Assembly (NCBI GenBank): GCA_948567375.1
Contig: OX419761.1
Location: forward strand, 25,856,501-25,920,500
Length of the DNA: 64,000 bases
Source: Lunularia cruciata
Taxonomy: Eukaryota > Streptophyta > Marchantiopsida > Lunulariales > Lunulariaceae
Direction: 5' to 3'
The notes beneath the pieces are model-generated. The model worked only from the letters and a program-made list of their open reading frames with translations, was not told where the DNA came from and did no database searches. Shown here in pieces: positions 12,558-26,442 of the stretch. The position numbers and the translations under genes are program-made. Each line of letters opens with the position of its first letter. The first letter of the stretch is position 1.

Positions 12558-15500
12558 ATGGCGCATGGTGGATACGGTAAGAGGAGAGTCGCGGGGAGGT
12601 CGGCGTTCTCCTCTGGCGACAAGAGCAGCGGAGGGCGTGGGGCTTCGCGTGGAAAGGGAGCCCATGGAGTGCGGAAGGATACCGAGAACAAGAAGTCGAA
12701 GATTGTGTCCATCAAGAATCAAATTCGCTCAATTGAGCGTCTTCTGAAGAAGGTAATTTCTCCGTCCTATGATCGGCGAAATGTGGGAAATATCTAGGGT
12801 CGTAGTCTGGTCGGCTACTCAGGCGCCGGTTCACGTAGGAACTGGATTTTGGCAATCTATTTGCTCCTTTTTTATCCTGGTCGGAAGTGTCCGCGTGTAG
12901 TTTTACTATGTTTTGTCTCTACTTTCAAACAGTTGCACATGCGATGTGCTTCTTGAATTCAGAAAGTAGTACGAATCCACGTTTCAGTTCCGAAACCTGT
13001 TTAATCCTCCCAAGTCTACAGTCTGTTTAGTCGCCATTGCGTAAACCCAGAGCTAGAACAAAGCTAGCATTCTTGTCAACTTGTGTACTAAATTTAGAGC
13101 GATATCTCCTGGAGCAATAGGTTTCTCTCTAAAGAGCGTAGGGAAGTGTAACTAACTCATCTTTGGGGCTCAAATAACCTTGACTCTCGCGGCGTAGAGG
13201 TGAAATTTACCGTGAATTTGAGGCTAGGAAAGCGTGTCAGACAAACACAGGGTAGACTCACATGTACCATGGACCTTAATCTGTTGATGTTGACGATATT
13301 TAAGCTTCGGCTGGGTATGCAATTGTCAATTTAATATACAATTTTCAATCAATATGGAGTGCTCCTCTTGTCCGAACTTCATGAGAGGTTTTGTCACATC
13401 AAGAAGGTCAGCAATATCTAGTACTGACAGCTTACCTGCGATCAAGATCCTGGAGCTGAAACGTACCAGCGTGGTAGACTATAGTCCTTTATGTCACATC
13501 TGTGAATTAGGTTGCTTGCTACAGAGTAGCAAACTAATGCAAACTAATGTTCGTCTCTCCGTCAAGGTAGTCATAAACTATGCCCTGCTGTTCTCCTTCT
13601 TTTTTTATGCATACAAACCAAGATGGCCGACGGCTCCTCAGGAGATTGTCCCTGTTCTGTCATTCTCTGTGTGGACCGTTCGTTCGGTCGTGGCCTTCTT
13701 TGCTGAAGCGATAGTATTTATCGTATCACACCTGTCATGTAAGGTTTCAAACCATCTAAGTTGGTCTTTTTTGTTTGATAATCAGCCACTTCTTGCAGAA
13801 GAAGTGAAGGATGCACAGGAAAAGAGATTGGAGGACTTGAAAAAGCAAGCAGAGCAACACGCTCGCGGTGAACTGGAACGTAAAATGTCCTTGCGCTACC
13901 GAAAAGTCAAGTTTTTTGGTAGGTTACCTGATGCACTTTCTGCCATGAGCTATATACGGACGGCATAAACCGCAGACACATTAGAGTTTTTTTTGTTTTT
14001 CCCATCCTAGATACCAATGTGTAACGCCGTAGCCTGTTGACGCCATCATTCCACTGATCCATCATTTGACTGCTGTCTTTTATCCAACTTCTGTGACATG
14101 TGGTTTGGTAACTCAGAAAGACGGAAGATCGAGAGAAGAATTCGCCGGGCTGAGAAACAAATGCGGACCTTGGGTGACCAAAACGCGGCAGACAGTCTTG
14201 ATCTACCACAGCAGCTTGAACAACTGAAAGAAGACCTTGAGTATGTCAAAGTACGTCAATCATGAGACCACCTTTTTGTTGCTCTACGTAACTATTGCTG
14301 TATTTACTTTAGAGTAGGGTTTGAAATTTGTTGATGAGGATAGCTGACACGGAATAAACTGCTCGGTAAACAAGTTGACATGTATGCTCCTGCAGTTTTT
14401 TCCCAAAACGGAGAAATATATTGCACTGTTTGCTGGGAACGATGATGAGCTTGTAGCAGTTAGGAACGAACTCAGGAAGCGCATCAAGGCAAACATTGCT
14501 GCTGCAGCAGCTACAGGGGTGGACCTTGAGGGTATGCCATAGCACATATATCCCGTCTCATGTTAATATCCCGTCAATACCATCCAGTCCCACTGTACAT
14601 TGGTTCCAATTATTGCTTTTTTACCCAAATCTTTTTTATCTGATCAATTCTGTCCAATGCAGAAACTGCAAGTGAAGATGAGGCAATGGATCTCAGTGAC
14701 GATGACTTTTTCATGGCGGGATCTTCTAGTGATGATGCGGATGCTGACGACGAGCTTACAGACAAAAGCCCTAGGTTTGGATCTGAGACCTCTAATTGTT
14801 TTTTCACTGTTTTTTATTTGTCTCAAGGTCTCAATATTTAAGTCACTGCTGTTAGGCTTGACACACTTGCAGTTGGAAAAACAGGGAATACACAAGATGC
14901 AAGAAGACGAATCTACAGATTGAAAGAGGTCTAATCATAGCTTTCGTTCCACATTTTGTATTGTTTTTCTGTCATCTAACGTTAGACAGCACTGCGAACA
15001 GGCTGGGAGATGCAGATGACATACCGAAACAAATTCTCCCTACTCCTAGAATAGCTTCAAGTTTCCGGCCACCTAAAAGTTCCGACAGGTCACCGAAGCT
15101 CCGTCCTGTCCCTTCTAAAGAAGCAATTAAAGAAGAGGTATGTCGTCATTCCTCATCATTCTACTGCATGCATACTGCACTCCCGGATGATTGAAGTTTA
15201 CTTCTACCTTGCAGTCTCGTTCCCGAACGAAGTTTCGGACATGGCATTTTATCTATCGGCGGTTCAACAAAGTGTAGTTTTCTTTTCCTGCCTTGAGTTC
15301 CCCGGTACGGTTGTCTGATCTAAGAGAATGTGTCGCAGCTTTGAATATGTGGACGAGTTGGTGGTAGATCAGAGTTCTTTACACTATATGTCTAAAGTCA
15401 GTTTTCTGAATATATATCTTTACACTATATATCTTAAGTCAGTTGAAGGGTTAGTCTCACATACTACTCTTCGTTTCGTTGTGCAGAGGCAAAAGCCAGT

Positions 15501-15909
15501 GAAGTCCCTTTCGAAGGGACCATCTCGAGTGAAATCGAAACAGACTGGTGTCAAACCATGGACTTCGTCATCTGCTGGAAATAGCAGGCCATCTTCTTCT
15601 ACAGGAAACAGTAGACCGTCCTCTTCTGCAGGGAACAGTAAACCACCCGCATTTGGCGGGAACAGTAGATCAGCTGTGTTTGCCGGAAGTAGTAGGGCAT
15701 CGTCTTTTGCTGGTAATAGTCGGCCATCGTCTTCTGCAGTAAATAGTAGGCAACCATTTAGTAAACCATTAAGAAGAGCACCGGTACATCAGTCCAGCGT
15801 AAGTGACGAAAATACGAAAGGAAGGAGTTCCGTCACATCAAGCCACAGCGTCGATGATGCTCAACAACCCAAGAAACGCAAACGCACCCGGTCAAAGAAG
15901 AAGAAATAA
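12558..15909 (+). CDS. EFG1: rRNA-processing protein EFG1 (seven exons)
   Basis: EFG1-family proteins act in the nucleolus in early pre-rRNA (18S) processing. Exons read by hand: 12558-12752, 13786-13918, 14117-14250, 14396-14531, 14663-14774, 14990-15137, 15487-15909. All introns are GT-AG, phases match at each junction, and the sum is 1281 bases (426 residues plus stop). The ATG at 12558 gives MAHGGYGKRR, the typical start of plant members. Residues 40-180 hold the family's charged helical core: KKSKIVSIKNQIRSIERLLK, then KDAQEKRLEDLKKQ, RYRKVKFF, ERRKIERRIRRAEKQ, and FFPKTEKYIALF. An acidic Ser/Asp segment follows (about 205-235). The tail has seven 9-residue Ser/Asn-rich repeats (313-375) and ends in a lysine-rich, nuclear-localisation-like PKKRKRTRSKKKK. 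Of the two possible acceptors before exon 2, the upstream one (13786) fits the family better. Confidence 0.88.
15565..15753 (+). repeat. 27-bp coding minisatellite in EFG1 exon 7 (7 units)
   Basis: Seven in-frame 27-base units encode degenerate SSSAGNSRP nonapeptides. The units drift (for example PAFGGNSRS and AVFAGSSRA) but keep the reading frame and the central (N/S)S(R/K) core. Sequence drift between units suggests an old array under frame constraint rather than a recent slippage product. Confidence 0.9.
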
Positions 15910-18828
15910 GTGCGGTGGCGACGCATATAGCAATATAGTAATTGAACCTTTCATAGATAGACCTCAGAGTAGAATAAGCTTCTATCTTTCCTCGATGTAT
16001 CCAAAGCGTGACATTTCCAGAGCGCAGATTTATAACACGCCTTGGGAATACAGCATCTCCAACCCTCGACTTCAGTGCAGCCATGGGCATCACTTCCTCG
16101 AACTTTCTCGAACGTTCATACAACGTCTGAATCAAATGAATAGTGCACTGGTTCAGAGATAATGTTGGCAGCTTAGACCCGTAGTTTGGTACTTAAGTTC
16201 GAGTTCTGGCTGGCTTGAACCGCAAATGGTCGTGGAACGAGGTTCGTTTCAAGTGTCGTGAAACCTTGAGCTGGTGACATGCGTCCCCAAAATTCAAGAT
16301 ATGCCCTCAACCTTAAGTGCGTGTAGATCTCCTTTAAGAGATGGAATGTTGGTGTGCTGTGTGGCAGAATCGAAATGGGGATATACAGAATCGAGTATCG
16401 CTTGCAGGAACATGCCTCGGATAAAAACCGGACACTGCAGAAAGTGATCTTTACGGTGCGCTTGAAGTAATCAACTGGAGTGGCTGTAAGTAGTAACTAG
16501 TATTTGGAGCCGAAGCTCAACGCGCAGACGTTTCCTCGATCGGGTTAATCGCGTACTCAATTCCACCTAGCTATACTACTATACTTTAAACTTGTTCCAG
16601 ATTGACGCTTGAAAAAAGTTGGTCTGTTATTTTGAGTATGAAAGGTTTAAGTTTTCACATGTGGAATAAAGATGGAAGGAAACATACATGAATGCAAACG
16701 AGGTAAAGAACAAATTAAACATACGAGAAAGTAGACATGCATGTGTGCAATAGACTTAGATTGGGATCAAAGAACATGCAAACAGTCATGTTATAGAGAC
16801 AGCCAAACGTTTTGTCCCAACTCAGTATGATAGTACTTGATGTTTCCTTTTTCTAGAATTAAGGCAGGTGTATCCAAAAGAAATAAAATTGATGACTTGT
16901 TCGTTCAATACATCAATGTAAGGTCATGGCTAGAATTATTTATCTAATTATCTACTAGTTAGGAGACACTGAATATTAGCTTATTTATTGACAAGTCATC
17001 AATAGATCAATGTAAGATTATGGCCATAATTATTTATCTAATTATCTACTATTTATGAGACATTGAACATTATTGAACTTTTAATCGATGTAATCATTAG
17101 GTCCTTGTACTTAAAAATCTAGAATCTTAGTAAAATTTCAGGATATTATGCTTCATTAAATATTATTACATATACTAAAAAAGTTTAGTAGTACAAGCGT
17201 AGTACAAAACATTGCAAGCTTGTTGAGTGTCATGGGGCTTATGCATGATACGATACACACTATCTAGTTTCCTCACATCGCTCCAATCTACCATTTTCTT
17301 TATGTTTTGTTCCGTTCCTTCGCTATCACTTCTTTGTGGCTTGATAATTCTTGCTTGTTTTTCTCAATTGACTAAGGTCGAAGTAAACTATGTAGTGCAT
17401 TCATATAGCAATCGAATTCTTCACTACATGTTTCTACATGTTGCATGAAATCATAGATCTATTTCCTTTGTACTTTTGTCATTTAACTTGTGTCTACTAT
17501 ATCTTTGCTTACCTATCTCATTTTGTCTTCTTCCCCACTTACTTATATTATTTCCATTACCATCTCTTCCCTTGCTTCTTGCTTCACATGTATGGATCGA
17601 GTCAGGTCTTAAATGTGTTCTGAATCACTTGTTCCATGAACGGCTTGTGTTCCAGTTATGCCCATATTGTAAGCGTATTTCTCATAAGTATAGTGTAATC
17701 TTAAGCTCTTGCAGCCTATTTGACAATATATTTCCTAATTTATCTACTGATCTTCTACGAACCATTGACACTAAACTTACTATTTTATCTTTTGATTTTT
17801 ATGATGGTTCCTTGGTCGTAAGTTACAACCCTAAGGAAAATTTCATTTCATTATGATGCAAAAAGGCCTTTGAGATAAATTCACATTATTTTTGGATGAT
17901 AAAGAAAATAATTTATTTGGTATATCAAAGGACCATAAAAACCCAAGCAAATTTCCTTTATGCATGATCATACATACTGAATTCATTTAAAAACTTCAAC
18001 AAGTTTTCACCAAGTAACACAAAAGATCACTCATAAAAACCAATAAGAGATATCCTAGCTAGATCTAGATGTATCAGGTTGTTTTAATGAGGCATTTCAC
18101 GAAGCGATTGTATGTCAAACGTTATATGGTAGGGCTCTAAAATATTCCAAACAGTGTTACAAGCTGACCCATAACATATTACAAACTGTAGTTTAAGGCG
18201 AAGTCTGTCCACTCTCGTAAATGGTCACATTTTTATATGAATGTCTGTATTGGTTTCTCACAAATTTCAGTAATCAATTTTATAAACTTCTTGGTTTTCA
18301 GTGCTTTAGTCTCTACGAAATATAATTGTAAGTTTTTGCTTTAATGACCTAGCATTTCATATACCTCTTTTTTATGCTAACAACATCAAAAAATATATTA
18401 AAGAGTTTATGTATTCAAACTGAATATTTCTTTACTTTGATATTTTCAAAGAGTTATGGAGTTTATGATTTGTACTTTGAAGTTTGAACATTTCTTCTCT
18501 TTGATTCTTTGATAGGTTAAGAAGTGAATATAGAATATTGAGATTTTGATATATTTAATTGGAAAAAGGACAAGGTGTTTAAATATTGTGCAAGTGCAAT
18601 TTTATAATGAATCAAGAAAAAATATTTATCACCAAGTTCTTTTTTGAAAAATATCGAGCAAGACAGTTAGGATTATAATTAATCGGGCTTGATAAACGAT
18701 TGTATCTAAAACCTATAAATTTTACTGATAGATCAATAAGAGTATACCTTGTTATATACGTGATGGATGAAGTTACAAATCAACTTCCTTCTGTTTAGGT
18801 GACGTTTTAGAAATAACTTGATGGGTAC
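15910..18828. other. AT-rich spacer downstream of EFG1
   Basis: 15910-16200 probably contains EFG1 3' UTR. From about 16500 the sequence is AT-rich and holds a two-copy direct repeat at 16911-17075. The open frames at 17227-17856 are rich in Leu, Phe, Cys and Tyr and look like chance reading of pyrimidine-rich DNA; no gene is supported. Confidence 0.5.
16911..17075. repeat. Direct repeat, ~70 bp, period ~94 bp
   Basis: ATCAATGTAAG at 16912 and again at 17006 starts two ~70 bp copies sharing AATTATTTATCTAATTATCT and a GAGACA(C/T)TGAA(T/C)ATTA end, with scattered substitutions. Confidence 0.8.
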
Positions 18829-19304
18829 CTATAAGTATCCGTAAAAACATTTATGGGCAATGAGGGAGGAGATTTAGTAAAAAAATTTGGGTAGTGGAAC
18901 GAATTATGTAAAAAAGATTGAGAAGAGAAAATTGTAATCCATAATTCTTTTTCATATTATTGGGTAATGAGTAATATCTAATAACATAATATCAATAAAC
19001 AATTTCAGGGGCAATGGGGGAGGAGATTTAGTAAGAAACACTCGGGTAAAGGAAGGAGTTATATAAAATAAGTTAGTGAAGAGAAAATTGCAATCCATAA
19101 TTATCGGATTATGGGGTAATGGGTAATATCTAATAAACATATAAATATCCATAAAAAAGTTTATGGGCAATGGGGGAGGAGATTTAGTAAATCTTTTGGG
19201 GTAAAGGAAGGAATTATGTAAAACATTTAGTGAAGAGAAAATCGTAATCCATAATTTTTACAGATTATGGGATTATGGGGTAATGGGTAATATTTAATAA
19301 AATT
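18829..19304. repeat. Three tandem copies of a ~155 bp AT-rich unit
   Basis: Copies run at about 18829-18981, 18983-19136 and 19137-19304. Each contains GGGGGAGGAGATTTAGTAA (first copy GAGGGAGG...), AGAGAAAAT(T/C)G(T/C)AATCCATAAT, and ends GGGTAATGGGTAATAT(C/T)TAATAA. Substitutions and small indels separate the copies. No coding potential. Confidence 0.85.
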
Positions 19305-19492
19305 TAGTTAGAGTAATAAATATTTCTAATTCAAATTTTAATCCACAAATTTATATGGATTTTGGGGTAATACCGTATAAAAATTAATTAGAGTAATAAT
19401 TATTTCTATTTCTAGTTTGAAACGAGGTTTGCATGCGGTTAAATTAGGGAAGTGGAAGGTATGTTACTAATTTTCTGTTTTTAATCATTTTC

Positions 19493-19567
19493 TATTTTGT
19501 CTCACCCTTGTTCGGCTTGATGGGGTCTTCCCATCCTTCGTGTTTTCTGCAGGGTCGCCCTTTACTT
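19493..19567 (+). mobile_element. 5'-truncated tail of the 37-39.6 kb RT element
   Basis: The segment TTCGGCTTGATGGGGTCTTC, then CCATCCTTCGTGTTTTCTGC and GGTCGCCCTTT, matches 39587-39655, which lies just after the coding remnant of the RT element. Only the terminal ~70 bases are present, as expected of a strongly 5'-truncated non-LTR insertion. Confidence 0.6.
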
Positions 19568-21471
19568 TATGGTGTAATATTAGTGACATTCTTTAATGAG
19601 TCATGACATCCCCGAGCATGTTTTGCAAACTGGTAATTGATGAGTAGTCATATTTCGATTCCACGTAAGAAACAACACTTGCGAAGTCATCAGGAAAGTA
19701 GGAAAGTATCACGTGAAATTACATCAAAGTAAATTGTGAATATTGAGAACATTATTATATTTCTTGTTGTCATCACAGTCATGAGCTTGGTTTGCATAAT
19801 TTGCAATCAATGAGCAGGGATATGCTTAGTCCCATGTGAAAAGTTTCAATTTCAAATTTATGAGGAGTAGTAAAGTATAGAGTGGGATTACGTCAAAGTA
19901 AATTGGGATTATTGAGAAATGCCGTAAATTTGATATTATATAATATTTAGAAAGAAGTACAGGAGAAATTAATCCCAATATGGATTCAAATGCGCTTCTA
20001 AATGCTATAGGGTCAACACCATAACATGCACACCAATAATTGACACTCAAGTGACCTATTGCATTTTGATAGGTGCGAATGGATGTTGTTCTCAATTTTT
20101 TGATAAATGTACCTCATAAACGAACAATTTTCACAGGCGAAAAATTGTAGATAAATTCAAGAATTTTTGGGACTTGTATTTCATTCTTGAGTTTGCAAAT
20201 GAAAGATTTTGAAGGAGAGAATTTGAGAGCGAGTACAACACTTGCCAGTCCTCATACAATCTAAACTAAAAGTGCAACCCTAGTGCATTCAGCATATTTG
20301 AGCACAACCTAGCCCATTTTATTCCATCAATTTTGCAATTTTCTTAATGAGTTTTTGATAACCACTAGTACATGACATCCTACACTCTCAAAATGATGAT
20401 CATCCTCAGATTTCCCTCAGCTCATAAAAGAAAGCACCAAAGGTACCATCCTCAAAAGATCTTAAAATCTACAAGTCTAGGATAGATTGGATCAAACAAT
20501 TGAAATGAAAAGAAGAAATCGAGAGAGAACATATCACAGTACTTGTTTGTCTTTGACCTTGATGGGAAAGAAATAATGGATTTGTCAACAAATTATGTGA
20601 ACCCAATTTCAACTGTAAAATTAATCTCTCCTATATTTATTTATTTGGCTTCCATACTCTAAACCTTATGGAATCATACCAATTTGGAACAAATTCCCCT
20701 TACAGTTTAAGAAATTTTCAAATTTAATGAGGCTCTTGTTCTACGGTATATTCTCCGTCCTCCTCTTTCTCACGCATGCACAATTACATAACATTTTGTG
20801 GTGTTTTTCACCTTCGATTTTTTACATGTAAAATGTTTTATTGAGGGTTCAATTCTGCACGTACCTTTTCTTTATATTGGTACTCGTAACAAGTTTGATG
20901 GATGTCACTATTCTACACACCCGCTGATGTCCGTGATTCTTATTAGTGAACACCCCTAATACCTTGAAGTTTCGTTTTACAAAAATAATAGATAATAACT
21001 TCACTCGAACACCAAATTATGGAAAATAATTATTTATTATTTATTTTTAAATGAAAAGTAAATAAATAAAACATCAAGGTTCACTAATAAGAATAAAAAA
21101 ATTCATTTATTTCATTTCATTTATTCCTTCGACTTTTGATAGTAATCAATATCACTATCTAACTCCCATGATTAAGATCTATATAGAAGCCAGATTATGG
21201 AATTTCGGGATTCCTTCTTAATTAATTTCAATTGGGTAAAGGATAATTGGAGATCTGTGCTCAGAATATGAACTTTTATATTACATGTAAATATATCTAT
21301 AGCTAAAGCAAACCACACTTTCATAAATTGGAAGATCATTGAAATGAACAAGATTAAATGGATAATTTTTCAAGGATTCTAAATCTTAAAAATATACTAT
21401 TTATGAAGGAGGATAATAGGTACAAATATTTGCAACTATATATATAAAATATGTATTCTATAAGTTATCGA

Positions 21472-21671
21472 NNNNNNNNNNNNNNNNNNNNNNNNNNNNN
21501 NNNNNNNNNNNNNNNNNNNNNNNNNNNNNNNNNNNNNNNNNNNNNNNNNNNNNNNNNNNNNNNNNNNNNNNNNNNNNNNNNNNNNNNNNNNNNNNNNNNN
21601 NNNNNNNNNNNNNNNNNNNNNNNNNNNNNNNNNNNNNNNNNNNNNNNNNNNNNNNNNNNNNNNNNNNNNNN
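21472..21671. other. Assembly gap (200 N)
   Basis: Exactly 200 N bases, a conventional placeholder length. True size is unknown. The right edge is within 80 bases of a long TA/CT microsatellite, a plausible cause of the break. Confidence 0.99.
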
Positions 21672-21746
21672 TTTAAAAAAAAATCAAATTAAAATACATC
21701 TTTCTCCTACTACCACTATGGCTATTTGTACAGGCATGAAAGTGGA

Positions 21747-21852
<106 letters not shown>

Positions 21853-24800
21853 TATCTTGCCATTTATTAACATCATATTAGTTAGAAATCCCTGCTAATT
21901 ATCGAAGCTCTGTTTGACACCGATGTCATTATCCTGCAATTTTGTAAGTTATATTAGTTAAAAGCCCTACATGTTGTCGGGGCCCACTGCATGACGGGGA
22001 TTGATGTATTTACATATTTCGATGTATAATTTCTTCACTTACAGATGTAGATCTATACTTTTCTAAGATCCCTGCTAATTCCAAAAAGATTTCAAAGTTT
22101 TGTACATAGAAATACATTTCATGAAGCATATGATTGGACCGAACTGAACCAAAGTTGTCCTCGTACTCCAAAAATAATTTATCCTCTGATTCTACAGTCT
22201 CACCTTGATTAAATGTAAATGTAAAAGTTTTTCAAACAATCAACAACAAGGAATACTAACCTAATCTCTGATGTTTATGGTAAAACAACTACTTCACATT
22301 GTTTGGACGCTAGAATTGCATAGCAAAAGGATATTTGGCCGTTTCTGTTTCTATTTCTCAATTCAACAAGTTCCAACACTTAGCCGAGCAATGGCTGCAA
22401 AGTTTTAGTTCTTGGATTAACATGTCACTTCTCGAAGCTCAATACACCCGACCTTATTAAGAAAGACCTCTCACGAAAGAAAGGCGACCGTGCAGAAAAC
22501 TCAAAGGATGAGAAGACCTTTAAGAATGGGGAAGTACCTTTTCATAATTTAAGATCCCTTCAAAATTCTTCATATCCACATGCTCACTGTCCTTTAATTG
22601 CTGAAGTTTCATGGTTCTTGAACTCTTTTATTATAGCTGCTGCAGTACCTCACAGACCAACTCCACCTCACCAAAGCGTAGGCATTCTGGCTACTTGTCA
22701 ATACATGGAATCCTCTGAAACTGTAGAGATCTCGCAAGGAAGCTGGGACCTATCATGTTTGAAAAAGATTGCAACCGATGACATTCTATATTTTTGCTCG
22801 CGGAGTGGAATGAACAATGAAATATAAAGTGCTAAGGACACAGAGAGTCAAAATGCTAAAAACACAAGACCCAAGTAAACTTTGCTCGTATCGATAATTT
22901 GAATGATCATTTCTGTTTTGCACTCCTTCTTCCTCTGTTTGTAGCTTGGGATTTCCGGAGGAAATCGGGCAATTTTGGAATTTCCTAAGCTAATCTGATC
23001 TGTTGAGCCAAAGAACATCACATTTTCTACCAAGAGCAGTGTGCCGCGGGATACAGAGGAGAACGTTCTCCTCTCAATCCTTGTTGACAAGTTCACATCT
23101 GCCCATGCTGGACATGTCTGTGATCATTTTCTTGGGAATTTCTCTGTTTTGATTTTGTTGAATACTAATATAGAGATTCTAAAGAGTACTTCAATCGGCA
23201 CTAGAAAGTCTTGGAATCTTGCGATCAAGGTTCAATTTTCTTTGTTACGTTGTCGATCAGAACAACCGGATCCACTCTACATCTGCCCATACATTCTATA
23301 CACCTCTGCACTTGGATTTGCTAGAGACTTCAGGAGACTTGCTATAGACTACAGTAGACCTGTTTGCCTTGGAATGATTTTGTGTTCCCTCATCCCAGGG
23401 TATCATTTCACGTGGAAATGTGATCCTTCGTGCTATTTCCATCATTTAGAATAGTAGATTCGAAAGCTGTGGTGGCTGATGAATGTACTAAATATTCAAA
23501 TAACAGTGCATCCGCTTTTTCATATCCTCTCTCCTGCAACTTTTCTTTACCTGACTTACATTAAATTTTGATCTACGCCACAGAAACGGAGAGAGGCAAA
23601 GCGTTCCGTTCAGACAAACAAAATTGTAGACTTCCAAATGTGCGATCGAGTCAAATAAGAGCCATATCCTTTCGAAAAGGGTACCAGCAAAAGTTGACGA
23701 TTTTTCAAGACTGAAAGATAGAATAGCATTCGTCAAAGGGCATGCCAATATGTTTTGAAGATTGTTCCTGAAAGTCTCTACAAGTCGCAAACACCCTAAA
23801 TTAAATGAAACAAAAACTCACAAAATAAAAGCTAGGGGTTAATGTGGCACGTGACACACGAGGCATGTGAGCGAATATATATCTGGACGCCCAAGTTCCT
23901 CGCCGAATTCACGATTGGAAAAATATGAAGTTTGCGTCCGTTAAATCCTAATGAAATTCGGACGAAAAACACATTCTACTTATGTACGACCAACAAACGA
24001 TGTCCGAATGAAAATCTATAAGAGAGCAAGTTTCGTGAACTCAATATCACCTAGACTTCTCGATTTTTTTTGTAGTCCTGATATCTATCGCTAAGACGTT
24101 CATAGTGTAAATTGTCAAACGTTGAAACTACACTACGGATGATTGATCAAATAACTGAATGATGAAGGATGACTAGATTTCTCACAACCTATATTCTATG
24201 GCATGGTCTAATTGAACTCCAAAAAGTCGGATAATCTATGTCTCGACAACTCCACATGGGCGGCAAATCGATATTCTATCTCTCAAAGTAAGATCTTCAA
24301 TCATTGAGTAGGATACCGGTCATCCTACGAGTGAAACAGCTAAGATATGAACAATCAGAAAGCAATTTTTAGGAAGAGAGCCTGAGATAAAATATGATGT
24401 AGTTCTTTTGTAGCAAAAAAATTATTTGATCTTTTATAAAATAAAAATACGGTTTTCATTTCTTTGATAAATATATCACACAACAGAATATATATGAAGT
24501 TCTATTTTTATTGATATGTTATTATTTAGATAGAGCCAAGTGACTAAACCTTCCAAAAGGTTCACCCTAAACTTCATTCTCAAGTTCTATCTTAGAATCT
24601 AAAACATACTTTCTCTTTTTAGAATCTTTCTCAAACATTAATCCCTGTAAGTGATCATAATCGAGACCTTTTCTATACTCCGGCAAATGGACAGAACTTT
24701 TTACTACCGCGATTTTTGGACGCTCTACAATAAGCAAAATAAAATAAAATAAAACTAGTGTGCAAAGGACTAAGAGACCAAAGAACCTGAAATCAAAGTC

Positions 24801-25205
24801 ATGTGAAGGAATGTATCAAAGATTGCATTCGTGTCAATTAAGTCGTTCATCCTCACAAGGAGATAAACAGATTCGCTCATTTATAGACTTGGGACTTGAA
24901 CATTGCCTCTTAAGGACTTTAGGGAATTCTTTCAGTTGGATTCTGAGAATGAAACATGTTTTGGTCTGAAGTAAAGGTAGACCTCCGCAAAGAGTTTGCT
25001 TATTTTCTGCTTCTTTTAAGTTGAGGGGTAAATTACAAACTTTGTGCTGAAAGTCTTATAAGTAGGACAAGATATAATAAATTCCCTGGTTGCTTACTCT
25101 TTTTATGTTGACAGAAACAGATATTACATGAGACTGCGCGAAAAGAAAGCAATGAATTTTTCAACTAGAGAAAGCTCGGGAGACAACCCCTTTCATACAT
25201 TAGTG

Positions 25206-25256
25206 AGTTATGGGGTCTTCCCATCTTTCGTGTTTTCTACTCGGTCGCCCTTTTAT
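25206..25256 (+). mobile_element. Second 5'-truncated tail of the RT element
   Basis: GGGGTCTTCCCATCTTTCGT then GTTTTCTACTCGGTCGCCC matches the terminal signature at 39605-39650 and 19520-19563. It is followed by a T-rich stretch. Confidence 0.6.
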
Positions 25257-26442
25257 TTTTCATACATTTGTGAGATTTTTAACTTGTACTCTGTGGGGGT
25301 GTTCTTTTCTCAGATTTTATGAACCAGCTACGAGAATAAGTTTGGGAAGAACTATTTCCACCAAACTTTTGCTATTTTCACCACGACATTGTAAATTAAT
25401 CGTTTTTAAACTAATCCCAATGCTGGAGTCTGGTTAAATGTGGTGGAAATGGCAAAATCTGTGATGGAAATAATACTTTCCATAAGTTTACTTCCATACA
25501 AGTTAATAGGATAAGCTTTAGAAATGAACAGGATCGTGGAAAAAAGTTTGGAAAATTTTGAGAAATCAGTAAAAGGTAAATCAAAATAGAAATTTGATTA
25601 CCTACCAAGATTGAGTTAATACCTCAAAATGTTAGAGAACACCTTATTATACATTACTTAAAATTTTATGGAACCATCCATAAAAAAATACCTGAAATGG
25701 GGTGTCTTCCGACCGCGTCACTAGAGAAATCGTATTATTTTCCAATCCTATACGTATATCCAGTCTAGAACTTTGATGAATTTTCTTGGTAAAGAAATAA
25801 GGGCCGTGATGTCTTAGAATCTCAAAAACCTGCTCTTACCGACACATGTATTTGAAGTGGTCGCCTCGTATTTGATGGCAGAGGCTGATGTATGTGTCAG
25901 TCACGGATAGGAAGTACTTACTGATGCCCGACACTGCCAGATTCGTAGTGTCTTCGTCCCCACTCAAAGACTGTAGTACAAGCGACTCGGAGGCGAGAAA
26001 ACCAGTGCCAAAATAGCGGACTGCTGTTTCCGGCACTTAAGACATTGTGAACGTGGATAACTTCGATTCCTAGCTTTGAAATAGAGATGAGTATCTCCTG
26101 GTATATCTATTTTGTAATATTGGTTTCGTTCAGATTGTACGTTCATTCCTCGCCCCTGGTCTGTTGTTTGACATTGATTTAACTTGAGCGATACGCACTT
26201 AACCCTTGATAATGAATTTTAAATCTTCAAAATATGATCAGGTATTATCTATTGAAAGTTGTGCAGAGCCAACAAAATAGTAGCACTGAAACAACACAGC
26301 CAAGAAAATACATTTCTTGAAGAAATATGACAACAGAAAGTAAATGTAACATCATGACAACTAAAGAACAGAGAACAAGCACTTTAATTACTGTAAACGC
26401 CGTTAATCAAAATATGTTGATGCGGAGTTGATAATAAGTTAC

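Noticed and set aside
13354-13968. 204-residue continuous frame including EFG1 exon 2
   Set aside because: Only 13786-13918 is coding; the upstream part is intron 1, shown by phase-matched splice sites and the family match.
17227-17856. Hydrophobic open frames resembling membrane proteins
   Set aside because: Pyrimidine-rich AT DNA gives Leu/Phe/Tyr runs by chance; no family, no splice logic.
22618-23454. Possible unknown gene in a less AT-rich island
   Set aside because: Open frames on both strands but no recognisable domain, codon pattern or splice model; left as spacer.
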